A DNA stretch of 64,000 nucleotides from Anastrepha obliqua (GCF_027943255.1 NC_072894.1:128703601-128767600), one strand, 5' to 3'; shown: positions 12,100-25,787, counted from the first letter of the stretch. Translations and numbers: made by a program. Notes: a model not told the origin generated them from the sequence alone.

Positions 12100-14285
12100 A
12101 CCAGCAAATGCAAAATTTCTATACTCACAAGCATTAATCGCGTACATTGAAAACCATTCAGAAGCCAGTATGTTTTATTCATTACTTTTGCGAAAATATT
12201 ATATTTTCAGGTAGCTGAAGTAACTTTCACAAGACTGTATAGGTTTTTTGGTATAACACGATACATATATATAAATACAACAGTGCATTTCATAGTTATA
12301 GCGCAGAGGCTTCCCGACAAGTTAAGATAAGTTATTTGTTTTTTTTTTAAATAATTTTTTATGAAAATATAGTAGATTCCTCTATTAAAAAATAATGTAA
12401 GTCAAAGTGTCATACTCTGTGCAAATTCTTGTTCTTCCTGGCGGTCTTGTACACTTTCTCCATGTGACGACTACTCGATAATTCTTCCTTCAGTCGTCTT
12501 AGGAGATTTATTGCTTTAAATTAACCAGATCTATAGTTCAGTTCTACGGAACTCCTTTCTTTATTTCAAAAAATATGGCAAAACTTCATTTTCGTAATTT
12601 TAATTAATTTGTTTGTTTTTGTATTTACTTCCTTGTCAAAGCATTACGTGCAGTTACCTTATCAAACGCCCCTTGGCAACATTTGTTCCAACCACTCCCA
12701 TTTATTCACTTCTTTCTAAGCAATGGCTTTCACTTATATTTGTAGCTCCTTTTATGGCGCTAAAATAATGGCAAACATTTTCGTAAAAATTACAGCATAA
12801 CAACATAAACAACAAGCACAAGTTGATTCAACAGTGCAACAAAGTTAAATAGGAAGAAGAAACAGTAAAAAAGTTAAAATAATTTTAGTGTCAGAGGAAG
12901 TGAAGCGATTATTTAGGGAACATAAACTCCGCTGAAAAGCAAAAAGAAATAATAGCGCCAGCTTCCAAGTGACGCTGAAATTTCTAAGTGCGAGTGCGAG
13001 TCAAAAAAATTGACTGCTCCTAAAAACTAAAATACAATTCTTAAGCAAACACATCTCCAGCAACTAAATAAGCTGTTATATTCGCATGCACAAACACTTA
13101 CACAAGCACAACATTCAACAAACATAAAACGGCGAGAGAACTGCAAAGAACCAACTTTCGAGAAACCCCACAATTTACAACCAGCTCAGACGACGCTGTG
13201 GTAGTGGAAGCCTAAAAACGCCTGTGCCAAACTTCCAGTCGTCCACTCTAAGCTCCTTTGGGGTACGCAAGCAACTAACTGCTCATTGGTGCGTTGACGC
13301 ACATAAAAATAGCGAATACGATAATACGCAATATTTCGCTTTATTTTGTGAGCTCATGTGTGCTTGTATGTATGTATATGTGATTATGTGTGTACATATG
13401 TAGGTAAGAAGTGAAACTTCTCAAGAATTCCCTCTGTAGCTGTCAGTAAGGAAGTTATTTACTTGTTTATATGTAATGTGAGGTTTTTATTTTTCCTCAT
13501 TTCGCTGCATTTGACATAACTAATGGACTTCTGATCGATTTACGATGCGTATAAATTTTCAATGCGCAATATTGCAACAAAGCTGCGAAGCTGAGGTTAG
13601 CGTTGAATCGTAGTGCGTTGGCGCTATTTGATATTCGCAATGGGAATATTTTCAATTTTGCGTGTGGGTTGAAGAAAAAATAAACCGAACTATCTTAAAA
13701 AATAGGTCTAGGACGTGAAACTAGTAAATGAGTGGAAGAATTCGAATTGAATTTTGTCTACCTGCCTTCGAAATATTATTGGCAGCTGGCGGTAGTAATC
13801 GATACTCGTAAAATACCGATCCAACAATTTAAAGTTTATGCTCATTATCAAGGTGACATTGCACACTAACATTTTTTTTGTATTTATTGTATTTTTTTTT
13901 CCGTTCAGTTTTGAGATAAAGGGTGTTAACAATGGGAGTCTACAAAGTGAAAATTCGGTACATTTTACAGCTTTGCTTTGACAAAGGAGAAAATGCATGC
14001 CAGGTCGCTAAAATTTGTGAATGGCGTTTATGGGGCCGATGCTGTAACAGCTAATTACGCGCAGTTTCGGTTTCGTCGTTTCCGGTAAGGCATTTTTGTG
14101 TTGGTAGTCGTAGCTAAATATCGACCATAAGACAATTTTAAACCGTTTGCGCAAACATTTTTTACGCAAAAATAATACGCAAAGATAACATGACATTTTA
14201 ATTTTATTCCACAAAACAAGTTCTAAAAAAGTTGGGAGAAATATCATGAAATTAAAATATTTTGCAATTTCCACTAAATTAAAAA
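12100..14285. other. Non-coding stretch; A-rich CAA/AAC region near 12780-13140
   Basis: No protein gene is seen. The part at 12780-13320 is rich in AAC/CAA words and resembles Drosophila 5' untranslated leaders. It is a weak candidate for an alternative first exon of the syntrophin gene. No defined donor or start codon context supports it. Confidence 0.35.
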
Positions 14286-14291
14286 CTACTA

Positions 14292-15506
14292 CTGTGGGCA
14301 AAAAGTAAGGTGAATTTATTTGTCAAACTTCGCGGGATTAAAACTTCGCTCTAGTTATTTTTTTCATGAGTTGGCAGCACTGTTAATAACATCTGGGCCA
14401 ACTTTCATGTGAATGTCATTATCAGTAATATATTTACGCTTGTGTTTACCAAACGACCAAGAGTGCATTTTTCGATTTTTACAATGTCTGATTTGATTGA
14501 GCAGAGAAGTGCCTTCAAATTTTGTTTGCGGAATGAAATTTCGGTTGCGAAAACGTTTAGCATGTTGCAGAAGGCATTTGGTGATTCGACCATGTCGCAG
14601 AAAAATGTTTATAAGTGGTACAAAGACTTCAAAGAGGGTCGAGAACGTGTTGATGACTTGGAGCGCTCCGGACGACCATCGACGTCATCAGATGACCAAC
14701 ACGTCAATAAAGTGAAGGAGTTAGTGCTCAAAAATCGTCGGTTGACTGTTAAAGACCTTCCTGATATGATCGGAATATCAGAAGGATCTGTGAAAACCAT
14801 TTTGAAAGACCATTTTGACCTACGAAAAGTCAAATTTCATTTGGTACCGAAAACTCTCAATTTCTTGGAAAAAAGTCGTCGCGTTGATGTGTGTGAAACA
14901 ATGCTTTCAGACTATCAGGACAAGCTCAAATGCATCATTGCGGGAGATGAGACTTGGAATAAAGGTCATGATGATGACAGTTTTTTTCGATTTTCGTGGT
15001 GTGGTGCACTATGAATTCCTTCCACCGGGCCAAACTGTTAATAAGGAATATTATTTGAGCGTTATGCGTCGTTTACGTGAAGCAATTCGTCTAAAAAGAC
15101 CAGAATTATGGGCCAACAACTCTTGGTTTTTGCATCACGATAATGCACCGTCTCACACTGCACACGTTCTTCGCGACCATTTCGCCAAAAATTCCACGTA
15201 TGTCGTTCCGCAACCACCGTATTCGCCTGATTTGGCTTCGTGTGACTTCTGGCTATTCGCAAAACTCAAGAGACCACTCCGGGGAACGCGTTTCGAGTCG
15301 ATTGAGGAGATAAAAGCTGAATCGAAGAAGGTGCTGATGGCTATACCGGAAATGGACTATTTGGCATGTTTCGGGGATTGGAATAATCGTTGTCATAAGT
15401 GTATTTCATCGAAAGGGGATTATTTTGAAGGGGATGAAATTGATTTACAAGAATAAATAAAGATTTTTCATTTTACAACCAAATTCACCTTACTTTTTGC
15501 CCACAG
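14292..15506 (+). mobile_element. Mariner (DD34D), internally deleted copy
   Basis: The terminal inverted repeats CTGTGGGCAAAAAGTAAG are flanked by TA (14290-14291 and 15507-15508). The element is the same family as the copy at 57797. Coding begins at ATG 14484 (MSDLIEQRSAFKF) and stays open through the HTH domain and first catalytic Asp (GDETW). About 95 bases present in the sister copy are then missing, and the frame shifts. The remainder, in another frame, carries HHDNAPSHTAHVLRDHF and SPDLASCDFWLF with the second and third Asp. There is also a 3-bp ATG/GAT duplication next to the deletion. Transposase is not producible from this copy. Confidence 0.93.
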
Positions 15507-15509
15507 TAG

Positions 15510-18275
15510 TACTTAGTGATTTAGTGAAATTATGTATACACCTGCCGGAACCATATGTAGATAAGTTTAAAAGCATTGGGTGGCGGCTCGCATGCAGTTT
15601 TAAAAATAATAATAATTACAAAGTAGCGACCGATATACGGATAGACAGCCACATGCCATGCTATCAATTTCTCGTAATTTACTTCATTATTGGTAGTATT
15701 ATTTCAGCTTTAAACAGCAAAAGTAATTAAACGTCACTCATATCTGTTCACATCTCACTAAGATCCACACAAATCCCGTTACGGGCTTGCATACTAATTA
15801 CGCACATTATTTCAGCAGATACAAACACAATAAACGCACAAAGTCAATGCCAATATATTACCAATTGAATAAGCCAAACAGTCTTTAGCAAATGAAAAAG
15901 TAGGACGGAAGGAGGTTGGACACCAGCAGTGGACCCAGCTTCAGTAGCATCAAATGATAAGCCATGAGATATGCTTAGACTTGCATTTATTAGCTGAAAG
16001 CAATTTATAAACAAAGCCTGTCAGAAATGCTCGTCCACATACACAAATATTAGTTCAGCTTTTCGAAGGCTAGCACAGCCCCATCTACTACTTCTTTCGA
16101 AGGGACGTGCTTGCATTCCTCTACATAAACACTTTCGTTGAGCAGCCTAGTAAATTATTATAATAAATTTCAAGCGGCATTTAATATGATAAACCAGATT
16201 TACATGTATATGTGCGGTATAGAAGACACACATACACACTCACAGTGCTCGGAGAGACTTGGTGTGCACGCACAAGGTTGTCAAACCACAGCAGCCGCGC
16301 TTCAAACCGCACGGCTATTAGCAAAATATAGTTTGATAACTTTGGCAGTCGTATGCCTGTCTATTGGGCTGCGGCTGGTAGTTGGTGAATAGCGGCTAGC
16401 CGATAGTGGCTTGCAAAGGCCGATCATCTTCGCCTTATTAAAATGTAACTTAATATGCTCGCCTGCAGAAATACTCGTATAGCCTGCCGGTAATGTGCGT
16501 GTGTGTATAAGTAGTATGTGGAGACATTTATGTAATCTACAATGTCTATGCAGGAATACTCATCGCTTAAGAAACTTTGATTGACATGCAACACAGACTA
16601 TTCAAATGCTTTCTTGCGCACGCCAATACGAATTCGTGTACGGTTCGTGATTGCTATTTAAAGCGTTCGTGAACGTGCGCGGATACTTCCGCAGCAGCTA
16701 ACGCATAATTAAGGCGTATTACGCTGGTAGTAGGCAGGGTTTAACCGTGGAATTTCAGCGGCTAGTTATGCGAGTACTATCAGTGCTGCTATGTTTAGCG
16801 ATTTGAGGCGATTCCAGTCGACTGCCACGCCTTCGCACAGCCACTATTTATTCATAGGCAGCAGTGAAACTATAGGAGCGACAACAAGCCCAAGAACAGC
16901 TATCTATGTATGTGTGTGTGTGTGTGTAGGTACGTCGTGTGGTTGCATCTGCGATAGTTTGAGTGCCGGCGTAACAGGACAATAATTTATGGCATACATT
17001 ACGTACGGCTATTAATTATTGCATACTTTTGGTCGAACGCTGATAGATCATACATAACGGCGCTTAACAATAATGAGTAGGCGTAGTCATGTTGAGCGAT
17101 TAAAAATAGAAATGAAAATGTAATCAGTTTAGTTAAAGTATTTTCTGTTAGTTGCAAAATCCTGTTGATATCCGCATTATGCGGCTCAGTTATATCGAAA
17201 TTTGTGCCAATCAAAATTAAAATATAAACTTTATAAACTATAATTTAATATTTTTAATAATATAATTATTTCTTGTTAGTCCAACTATTTAGAGCATTTA
17301 AATTATTGTACAAGTTGAAGTGGGTGATATTTTAGAGTTCATAGGTATACTTAGAGTTGACTACTTAGACTGAATTAAAATGGGATGCTACCGCAGGAAA
17401 CTCCCCAGTGTTTTTTTTGCTGGAAGTAAAATCACATCCTTGACAAATCAGCATGGCACTAATCACCTCTTCATATGCCCACTTAAACCTACCCATCTAA
17501 CAGACCTCCTCCTTTGTTTCAAAGCTTCGAGGTTGCCCTTGGGAGCATACCTTTAGAAGTTAGTGGTTTTACAATTCTAAGCAGGTATTTGCAACCTTCT
17601 ACGAGGACACAAACTTAATCAAATATCTTACAGTATTTGAAAAACTGCAAGCTTAACAGCAGCATTTGCTTTTGCTGTGCTGGGAGAGTAAATCTTTTAC
17701 TGAAAACTGCTTTGCTTTGCTGCGCGTACGTCAATAACTAACCCACAGCATAGCTGAAATGTGGTGCTTTGATTGAAAATTTTCAAACAGTTTAGCCCCG
17801 CCGCAGTTTCAAATACTCGTATTCCTTTCGCTTCGTCTATGCGTTGGCTTCAACTGCCGTTTACAGTTTTATATCGTTATTACTATTATTCTTCAAACGC
17901 ATATCTTCACATACATGGAGTCGTTGAGAATTGTTCAGAAATCTGAGCAAAAGCAAAGCCAGAGCACAGCAATGGTCGAAATTCGTAGTTCATAGCACAG
18001 CATCAGTCGAGTTGCTTTTTTCTTCGGGCTGCTTTCGCGCTACTACTATCTTTGTAGCAAATCGACAGCCCAGCTTCTTTTGTTTGTTTCCAATTCCGCT
18101 TTGCTGTTGACTTTGAAAATTTGGGCAGCCACAATGAAGCCGAAGCAAATGAAATAAAAAATAGGTAAAGCATTTTCAACCGCTCGTATATTCAAATTTA
18201 AAATTTTGGGCTCTTCGAGCCTCTTTGAGCTCTATAATTTATTCTGTTTCATATCTTGCAAAGCCATATACACTC
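15510..18275. other. Non-coding stretch, no gene recognised
   Basis: AT-rich DNA with a (TG)n run at about 16911-16927. No domain is seen in the short open frames. Confidence 0.5.
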
Positions 18276-18279
18276 AGTC

Positions 18280-19300
18280 CTGCAATAAGTTCTGTTACAA
18301 GCTAAGTCCGTTATACGAAATTATAATACGTTTTTGTTAATGAAGTAAGTTTTATTTAATCATATAAATATTAAAAAAAAATTTAAATTTTCATTCAAAA
18401 TGGTCACCATTTGCTTTTACATATGTTACGTATCGCCTTCAAACGATTAGGTCATTCAGCTATTGCAGCACGCACGGTTTCCATAGATATTGACGTCGCT
18501 GCTCGAAGCAGAGATTATATGAGGTCATCGACAGGCCATGTTCTCCAATTCTGACCGCAAACTGTAGTCCAATGGATTCAGATCTGGACTTCCGGACGGT
18601 CAATCATCTGCGACTATGAACCCAGGCTTATTGTTTTTTGGCCACTGCTGGGTAGTTTTTGTCTTATGGAGCCTTTGAAGAGAGTAATGTTCAACTGCTT
18701 CACCATACCGTCTAAAACATCCTGCTGGTACACTTTTGCCCCGGTCTTAACCCCTTTTGCGCACATATGAAGAGATGTAACGCCTTTACAAGACACTCCG
18801 CAACCCCTACAGAGGCTGTATGGTGGCCACGGGGAACAACATTTTTTGCGTCTTTAGAAGGTTTAGCATAGATTTCGACGTTTTGCTTATTAAAAACTTA
18901 TTGCACAGTGAACATTTTCTCATCTATGAAAAGGATATTTTCATGGCCGTTGACCGCGTGCCACGGAAGAAGCTACTTGTATCTCTCGAGTCTAATTTTC
19001 TGGAAGCGCCTTGTCAAAAGATGACCAGTTAGGCGACGGAAGGCTTTCATGTGGAGATCATCTCTAGTTAGTCTTAACATGGATCAGGCCGATACATTAA
19101 TTTCTCTGGATATAATTTTCTGCTTTCTAACGACATTTCTACGAATTCTACGAACGGCTTATATGGCTTCACTGGTTCGAACCACGCGAGGACGACTACT
19201 TCTTTTTCTGTCTGTCACTTCAGACGTTTGGGAAACACGACAGGCGGCAAAGTTATACCGCCTTTACTCGGTGGTCAGAACCTCGTGCGTTTTAAATAGG
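18280..19300 (-). mobile_element. Tc1/mariner-like transposase remnant
   Basis: The minus strand, in broken frames, reads DRKRSSRPRVVRTSEAI, then IISREINVSA, LHMKAFRRLTGHLLTRRFQK, ENILFIDEKMFTVQ (first catalytic Asp in the DEK context), YAKPSKDAKNVVPRGHH and CAKGVKTGAKVYQQDVLDGM. These match a widespread insect Tc1/mariner branch with the FxDEKxF motif. The second Asp region is unrecognisable, and the C-terminus survives only as fragments ending near 18400. One end starts near TCCTGCAATAAGTTCTGTTAC (about 18280). The other end was not identified. Several stops and frameshifts mean it is inactive. Confidence 0.75.
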
Positions 19301-19309
19301 GGACACCAC

Positions 19310-22300
19310 GTGAAGGTGAGGTGGACAGTTGGGAGGGATAGGCTGCGAATTCGCGTGACCAATCCCATTTTCCTCATTGCATATTATTTTGCAGACCCCA
19401 TTTATATAGTCCTTATCCACATTGGTCGCTCGATTTCGTACAAAAACTATTCCTTGTTTTCAACAGTTTTTAGCTTTACCCTAAGGTGATGTGCAAGTGT
19501 TGTCCAGCTGTGACTCTTTATTTTCGGTGTGAGGCCATGTTCTTTGTTTTAGGGATGTTATTTTTAATGATTATAATTATTATTTTAGTTCATAAAATGT
19601 GCCAACTTCTTCATATTTGACTGGCTTTTTCACTTCCACGCAAATCGGTAAAGATTTTTTACACCCCTACACTTTGACATTTTCCATGTAAAATCGTTGT
19701 GTGTACTTTAAAACCAAAATTAAATTTTTCTGTTTTCACCACTCTTAATACTTTTTGGTAGCGAAATATTGTTTTACCTGATTTAACTTGGCAAATATTT
19801 TTACTCAACACTTTAAATATTAAAAGCGTCTCCATTGCTTTACTAAGCTCTTGCGGCGGTGGGCAAGCACTGCACTGGCTTAGCATTAAATAAACAAAAA
19901 CGAAAAAATATATAGGAAAACTGAATTTGAACTTTATATTATTCTTATCTATTCCTTACTCTAACGCATTGAATTGTAAATTTCACAACAAACATTCACA
20001 AATCCTAAACTATTTCGCAACACAATTTTGAAGCTTTCGGCTGGCGCTGCTAGGCCACTGGCTTAAGATAAACTGAAAAGTTTCAATCTCTGCCTGACCA
20101 TCTACTGCATTCTCTGCTCTTGTGCAAGCATTTGTGACCAACCTGTTATCCTGACACCCCCGCTCAGCGCCAATGCGCGCCATTCCGCCCGGAGCGGCGA
20201 CAAAGTTTAAAGTGCAACAGCAAAATATACTTGAAGCAGTTATTAATATGCAACTGCAATTCTCATGCTTTTTCCGAGAATGGCTGCGGCACAACTCTTC
20301 CAATAATAAACAAACTCCAAGCGATGCAACAACAATAATAATGAAAATGCTTAGACGAAGCGATAACAGCATAAACTACATCATAAATTTGGTAAAATGT
20401 CGGGTGGGAAGGTGGGGCAGCAGCAGCAGGAGAACTCTCGGCAAACTAAGTTTTTGTCTGTGCTGTGGTTGTTTTCTCCTACTTATTCCAATAGGTTTTG
20501 TTAGGGGAGGGGTGCTGCAGTTTGATGAAGGCGTGAGCAGTGGACTGCGGCTTCTTTTCGCAAGATTGCTGCGAGTATTTGGTTGACATTTTTCAGCTGC
20601 TTTAAGGGGCAAAGAAAATATATATGTGTGTAGGTATATAAGTTTACTTGTATGTATATGTGCGTATACATATACTATAAAGTATATCATTTGTCTATGC
20701 AAAATAATTTAATAGTGTGGCTGTGGTTGTTCTTCTTTATCCCCACTGCTCAAGATACTCACGAAAATTGCATATAACATTTTACTGCCTCCGCCTCTCG
20801 GTTGCTTATTTGCAAGCGTTTGCGGCGTATGGGTAGCAATGCTGGAAATGCGGAAAAGGGCGAGAGGGAGGCGGTGTTATAAAATTGTAATGCAAATTTT
20901 ATTTTTATTCAAATTTGATGTGGTTACTTCGGCGAATGGATTTTAAAGTGTTTATTTTGGCGTACTTTGCAATCCCTTCACTTTTGTGAATATCTCTGCC
21001 CCGCTAAAGTAGGTTGCTAAGGGAGGCGGTTAATGTTTGCATGTTGAAATAAACTCATACACACTTTAGGCATGTTGAGATATTTTGAGTTTCAGCAATA
21101 AGAATCGGGAAGAGAGCTAAGCATTTTCGTATGAAGGCCATTCATTGATGTGGCTTTGGGAAAGAAGCATTGTGGCTCATTCATTTAATACATATCGCAC
21201 CGAACCACTGATTTTCGGAATTTTAGCGTTATCTTTATTTTATTTGAAAATCAGTATTTGCACCCAGATGGCAACAGTCAGGTTAAGTTAGGTTAAATGT
21301 GTACCCGAAGTAGGCCCACTTGGATGAAAAAAATCAATTTCTATGGCGACAGTTAAAAACCAAGAATTTCTAAACATTGCCCATCATGTGATTTTGTGAT
21401 TTCTACCTTTGCTAACAACATCCATTCAAAATCACTTCTTCCAGTATTAATTAAGCTTAGACTAAAGAGGCTGAGAAAATCAGAGCAGGCCCAGCAAATC
21501 AAAGTGGGTTTGATTGACGACAATACACCGAGCAGCGCCTGCTGAGCCAATAGCAAGGATGCTTAGCTGGGAATTAGTGAATTATGCGATTTATTCACCA
21601 GCCATAGCTCCGTCTGATGTTTATGAAAATAGCTCGATTTCTGATTCTACTCAAAAGTCGACCAAACATTTGCGGCAAATTCAACTTCTAATTACGCTGT
21701 GTAATGGTCAAATTGCTTGAAAACATAACGAATTACCTATCAATTATTTGTCTCTTTCTTAAGTTTGATAAGGGAACTGAGTCTGGATGAGGTACTGTGA
21801 TGAGTAGAGGGCACAAAAGGCCATGAGGTCGAAGTGCAAACCTCAAATATATCTAATCTTACCTTATCTTTTTTATAAATTTAGAAATTTAGAAACTAAA
21901 ATAAATACCCTTAACGGTTTAACGGCAAAATTAATAAAAAATAATACAAAATGTTCTAAATGAGTAAACGGTTCAGAGGAGATAAAAAAGATTCCAAAAA
22001 AAATCAAAAACAAAATTGAACTCTATCCACTGATATTTCACTGCCACATTCAACAATAAGGGCTATAAAGCTTGCAACAAATGCTGATGACTTGAAATAA
22101 AAGGGCATTGATGTCATGATGTTGTCGTTGATGCCTCCGATAACAATCGTTGTTGCTGCAGCCACTTTTGCTTTTGACGATACGATCTAAGTGAAGCACA
22201 TTGAAGACACGATGGTCTTGATGAAGTCATAGCTAGTCAGCCAGCCAGCCAGCCAGCCGTATGTTACACGTTCCACTTAACAAACTCACATACTTACATT

Positions 22301-22575
22301 GCATCCATGTGTGCGTGCGTTATGTATGTGTAAGTGCACATATTGCAGCTCTTTAAGGCGGTATCGAGTGGATTTTCCAGTGCCTTTCAGCTTTTAAGTT
22401 GCGACAGAATAGTGAATTCTCAGTTGAAGGGTTTCGCATAAGCCCAAGTGCAGCTTCAACCAGGCAATGACATTGTTAGTGCTCTACACAACAGCTAAGG
22501 AATGAAATGCATAAAAATTAAAGCAATATAGTACAGCTTGCGCCAGTTGCAGTTAGTTAGTTAGCCCCGATAGCT
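19310..22575. other. Non-coding stretch, no gene recognised
   Basis: Includes overlapping frames of 120-137 codons on opposite strands at 20010-20586 and a (CAGC)n tract at 22239-22258. No domain, splice-linked partner or family resemblance was found. Confidence 0.45.
22239..22258. repeat. (CAGC)n microsatellite
   Basis: Five uninterrupted CAGC/CCAG units. Confidence 0.85.
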
Positions 22576-22579
22576 GTAA

Positions 22580-23340
22580 TTTTTAAATTAGAGTCTGGGT
22601 TGCACTTATTTCGAGTAAAAAAGCTATTGAAGGGCTCAGCCTGCAAAGTCACTTCCTTATTGTATTTGCATAATTTGAGTGTGGGACAGAGAAATGGCTT
22701 AATTAATAGCGAGGTAGAGCCAGTGATGAAGTTTAAACACCTCGGGGTGGAGATCTCCAGTGACCGCATGATTTTTGAAAGAGATGAGAGAAAGATATGT
22801 TCAAGGGTGTAAGGTATCAGGATGCCTTAGAGACATAATATGGAGGAATAAGTACTTAAGGACGGAAGGAAAAACCCGAATATGCCAGTGGGGCAGAGAC
22901 GCGAACTGAAAATGCAAAACTAAAATAAATGCTACGCACTTCAGAAATGCAAATTTTAAGATCCATCGCAGGAAAAACTCGTTAGATTGCGTAAGAAATT
23001 AAGCAAAAAGGGTGAAACGAAAGTTACTGAAATTCTTAAACTTGTAAGGACTAGAAGACGAGCTTGAAATGGCCGTATAATAAAAGCACCCCAGTGATCA
23101 AATAATAAGGATTGCTGGATATGCTAAGCCGAAGGGAACACGGGCACCGGGAAGAGCTCCGAAATGATAGAAGGAGAGCGGGATATCTACGTCAATTGAA
23201 GACACGTACAATTCTTTTTATTGTATTTTATTTCTATTTTATTATATAGTAGCTGTGATTTTAATGAATTTTATGTTTACTCGTGGAATGAAATGTAATA
23301 CATATTGCGTGAAGAAAAATGTAAGTAGCCGAATGGGCAA
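22580..23340 (+). pseudogene. Decayed LINE reverse transcriptase, 3' part
   Basis: Frame fragments read INSEVEPVMKFKHLGVEISS (the F-YLGVEISS block of insect LINE RTs), then RHNMEE/RDIIWRNKYLRTEG in alternating frames, an NKMLRTSEMQILRSIAGKTR-like stretch (22920-22990) and RTRRRAWNGR-like residues near 23050. Frameshifts are frequent. This is a different lineage from the fragment at 4044. The 3' limit is approximate. Confidence 0.65.
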
Positions 23341-23349
23341 GAAGCCTAT

Positions 23350-25585
23350 AATAAAACACAAAGAAGAAAAAGAACAGCGAGATATTTTCCAGTTCTCGCC
23401 TGCATTAAAATGAAATCAATGGGAATCAATCGGCGCGGCAAGCCAACTGAGTTTCGAAAATATCCCATACATGTACGTATGTATGGATACTCATTGTTAT
23501 TATTAATATAATTTAGACTTAAAATAAATTGTATGTACGCATAATAAATTGCTCTCCGTGAGTTTTAGAATATCTGCCTTCAAGCCCTATGTCTCTGCCC
23601 ACTCAGCCATGAAATTCTCTTGTCTAATGACTTACTCAGTTACTACTCAATTACTCAGTTATACCGCTGAGTTTCTTTCCTAAAACATACCTGAAAACTC
23701 TCTTATGCAAACCTTTTTCACACATACATACATACATTTGAGTATCGCTATCTACGTTATGCTGCTAATGCCGTACCAACAAGTCTAAGCCGCTTAATGC
23801 AGTTCGCGGATGGCCTTCTACACCGCACTAAAATAAAATCAGCCGTAATAATAGTGTGAACACAACAACAATTACAGCGATTTGCAATTTGATATCGTTT
23901 GCTGGTAGCGCAAGTTCCGCAATGGTTGCGTATTAGTGTAAAAGTGTGTGTGAGTGCACACTGCTATTGTAATGAGGCATTAAAAATGTGGAAAGTAATC
24001 GAAGCGGTGCTAATAAGCCACAAATCGCTTAAATGCACAAAGCAACACCGACTGAAACGTGCAATGGCGCGGCAAAACTGCTGTACACACCCACAATAGT
24101 CAAACGCTAGCGGGTGGCGCCGCCTGAACAGCGCATTAGGGCAAAAGCGGCGGCAAGTAGCAGCAGAGACGAGTAACAGTGCAGTAGAAGCAGGTGTGCA
24201 AACAGTAGCCGTTAAGCTGATTGCATAACTATTTAACGACACTACGCACTACCTTCAAACCGCCCCTCTGCACTTACCTCGAGCTGTCTGCTTCAGCTTG
24301 CTCCCTCCAGCATCACAGCCCACAGCGCCCATTGCCATTTTGCAATAACCGAAATTAATTCACAACGCAATCGAGCATGCAACGCAACTGCATTTACTAC
24401 GGCGGAGCAGTGCAGCTTAACATCCGTTCCTCCTATTCCCATGCAGTGCCCCACCGAACGGGATGCTCGCCTTATGCTACTGCAGTACTAGACGTGCAAC
24501 AGTGTTGACGATAATGCGATGTGCGCGTGCTGACATACCTGCACCGCCGCTCCTGCATATGAAGCAAGGATGTTGCCAACTAATTTGGCAAACCAACTTC
24601 CGTGTTTGTATGCTTGTATGTTTGTATGTTTGCGGTAGTGTTGGCAAGTATGTGCTAATGCAGCATTCCAACGGTGTATCGACTTGCAGCACTTGGTACT
24701 CCTCTGAAACTGCCAGCCAGCCAGCTAAGATTGCGGGGGAAGCAAGAGCAGGAGTTGCAGTAGTGTTTGTTGTTGTTGGTGTTTGCCGATTCTTGGTTTT
24801 TGCTACTCCGCTTATACAAACATAGATTGTGTGTGCGTGTGTGTGTTGGTGCAATTCTGGCGGGAAATGTAAATTGTGTTAGCAACACTTAAGTTCACCT
24901 GTTGGCAGCGACTATTACACACACACACACACATGCATGTGTGTGCAGGTATCTACGTCCACGGTGGCAGCGGCACTGAAACTGACAGCAATTGCGGAAG
25001 CGAAATAAATGAAGTGCAAGTCGATTTCGAAGTGAAAGTCAGCGGATGCTGCAAAATTTTACACACTGCCAACGAGCGAGCAAAATGAAGATGCGATTGT
25101 CAATTGCTTGTCAAGCATGGAAGGATGCGCACTCTTTCTCCATACTTCTTGTGTGCAGTTGCCACGCTTGTGGGTTCGTATGTTGCAAGTTGTTACATTT
25201 AAGTAGTCACTTTAGAATGCTGATGTGGCAGAAATTGCTGGCTGAGACAATGTTAATAATGATAAGTATGATGCCGCTAATGGTGTTGAAGGCGGGTGGG
25301 AGTATACGGAACTAATGGTGAGGAAGCGCAGTAGCTAGAGGAAGCATCCCATAACAATCACTTAAATTGACTAATAAAATATTAGGGATGCATGCAACAA
25401 CCCAGTACACAGTAAAGGGCAACTGATTGGGCACAATTTTAACTATCTAATTAATATGGAATACCAAAATATATAACACACAACTGATAAAAAAAATATT
25501 TAAAAGACCGCACAATTTTTGGCGTATGCCTAGAAATATCACGTAAAATCTGTTTTACCAGATTATGTAGGCAATTGAGTAGTAA
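23350..25585. other. Non-coding stretch, no gene recognised
   Basis: GC content is slightly higher than its surroundings at 24050-24900. Sense and antisense frames overlap completely (24463-24854), a mark of chance open frames over triplet-rich DNA. A (CA)n tract lies at about 24917-24932. Confidence 0.45.
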
Positions 25586-25589
25586 AGTC

Positions 25590-25787
25590 CTCTCTCGACG
25601 AATAAATTGAACCCTTTTTCGGCTCTCATCAAGCCCGTTCCAAAGTATGGCGCAGACGCTTGGACGATGGCAACAACCGATGAGGCGTCCCTTGGAGTGT
25701 TTTAAAGAAGGACTCTGCGGAAGATTTTTGGACCTTTCTACTCGTACGTTGGTATGTATGAGATTCACGGTGACATAGACATAGCGA
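25590..25787 (+). pseudogene. LINE RT thumb fragment, left part of an interrupted element
   Basis: Reads SALIKPVPKYGADAWTMATT, DEASLGVF and RTLRKIFGPFYSYV, matching the conserved VLLYGAEAWT...LRKIFGP block of RTE-like LINEs. It ends at GACATAGCGA (25778-25787), the same ten bases that restart the LINE at 26824. Confidence 0.8.
25778..25787 (+). repeat. Target-site duplication, left (GACATAGCGA)
   Basis: Ten bases repeated exactly at 26824-26833, bracketing the SINE plus nested element. Confidence 0.85.

Noticed and set aside
14409..14483. Upstream ATG as mariner transposase start
   Set aside because: The residues before MSDLIEQ are not found in mariner transposases. The ATG at 14484 (and 57988 in the sister copy) fits the family N-terminus.
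20010..20586. Overlapping frames of 120 and 137 codons on opposite strands
   Set aside because: There is no recognisable domain. Both strands are open over the same DNA, and no splice-linked partner or codon pattern favours one.
21270..21300. GGTTAAGTTAGGTTA string as telomere-like repeat or LINE tail
   Set aside because: Too short and too common in fly DNA to assign.
24463..24888. Frames of 77-125 codons on both strands
   Set aside because: They coincide with triplet- and CA-rich DNA and overlap fully in sense and antisense. These look like chance open frames.
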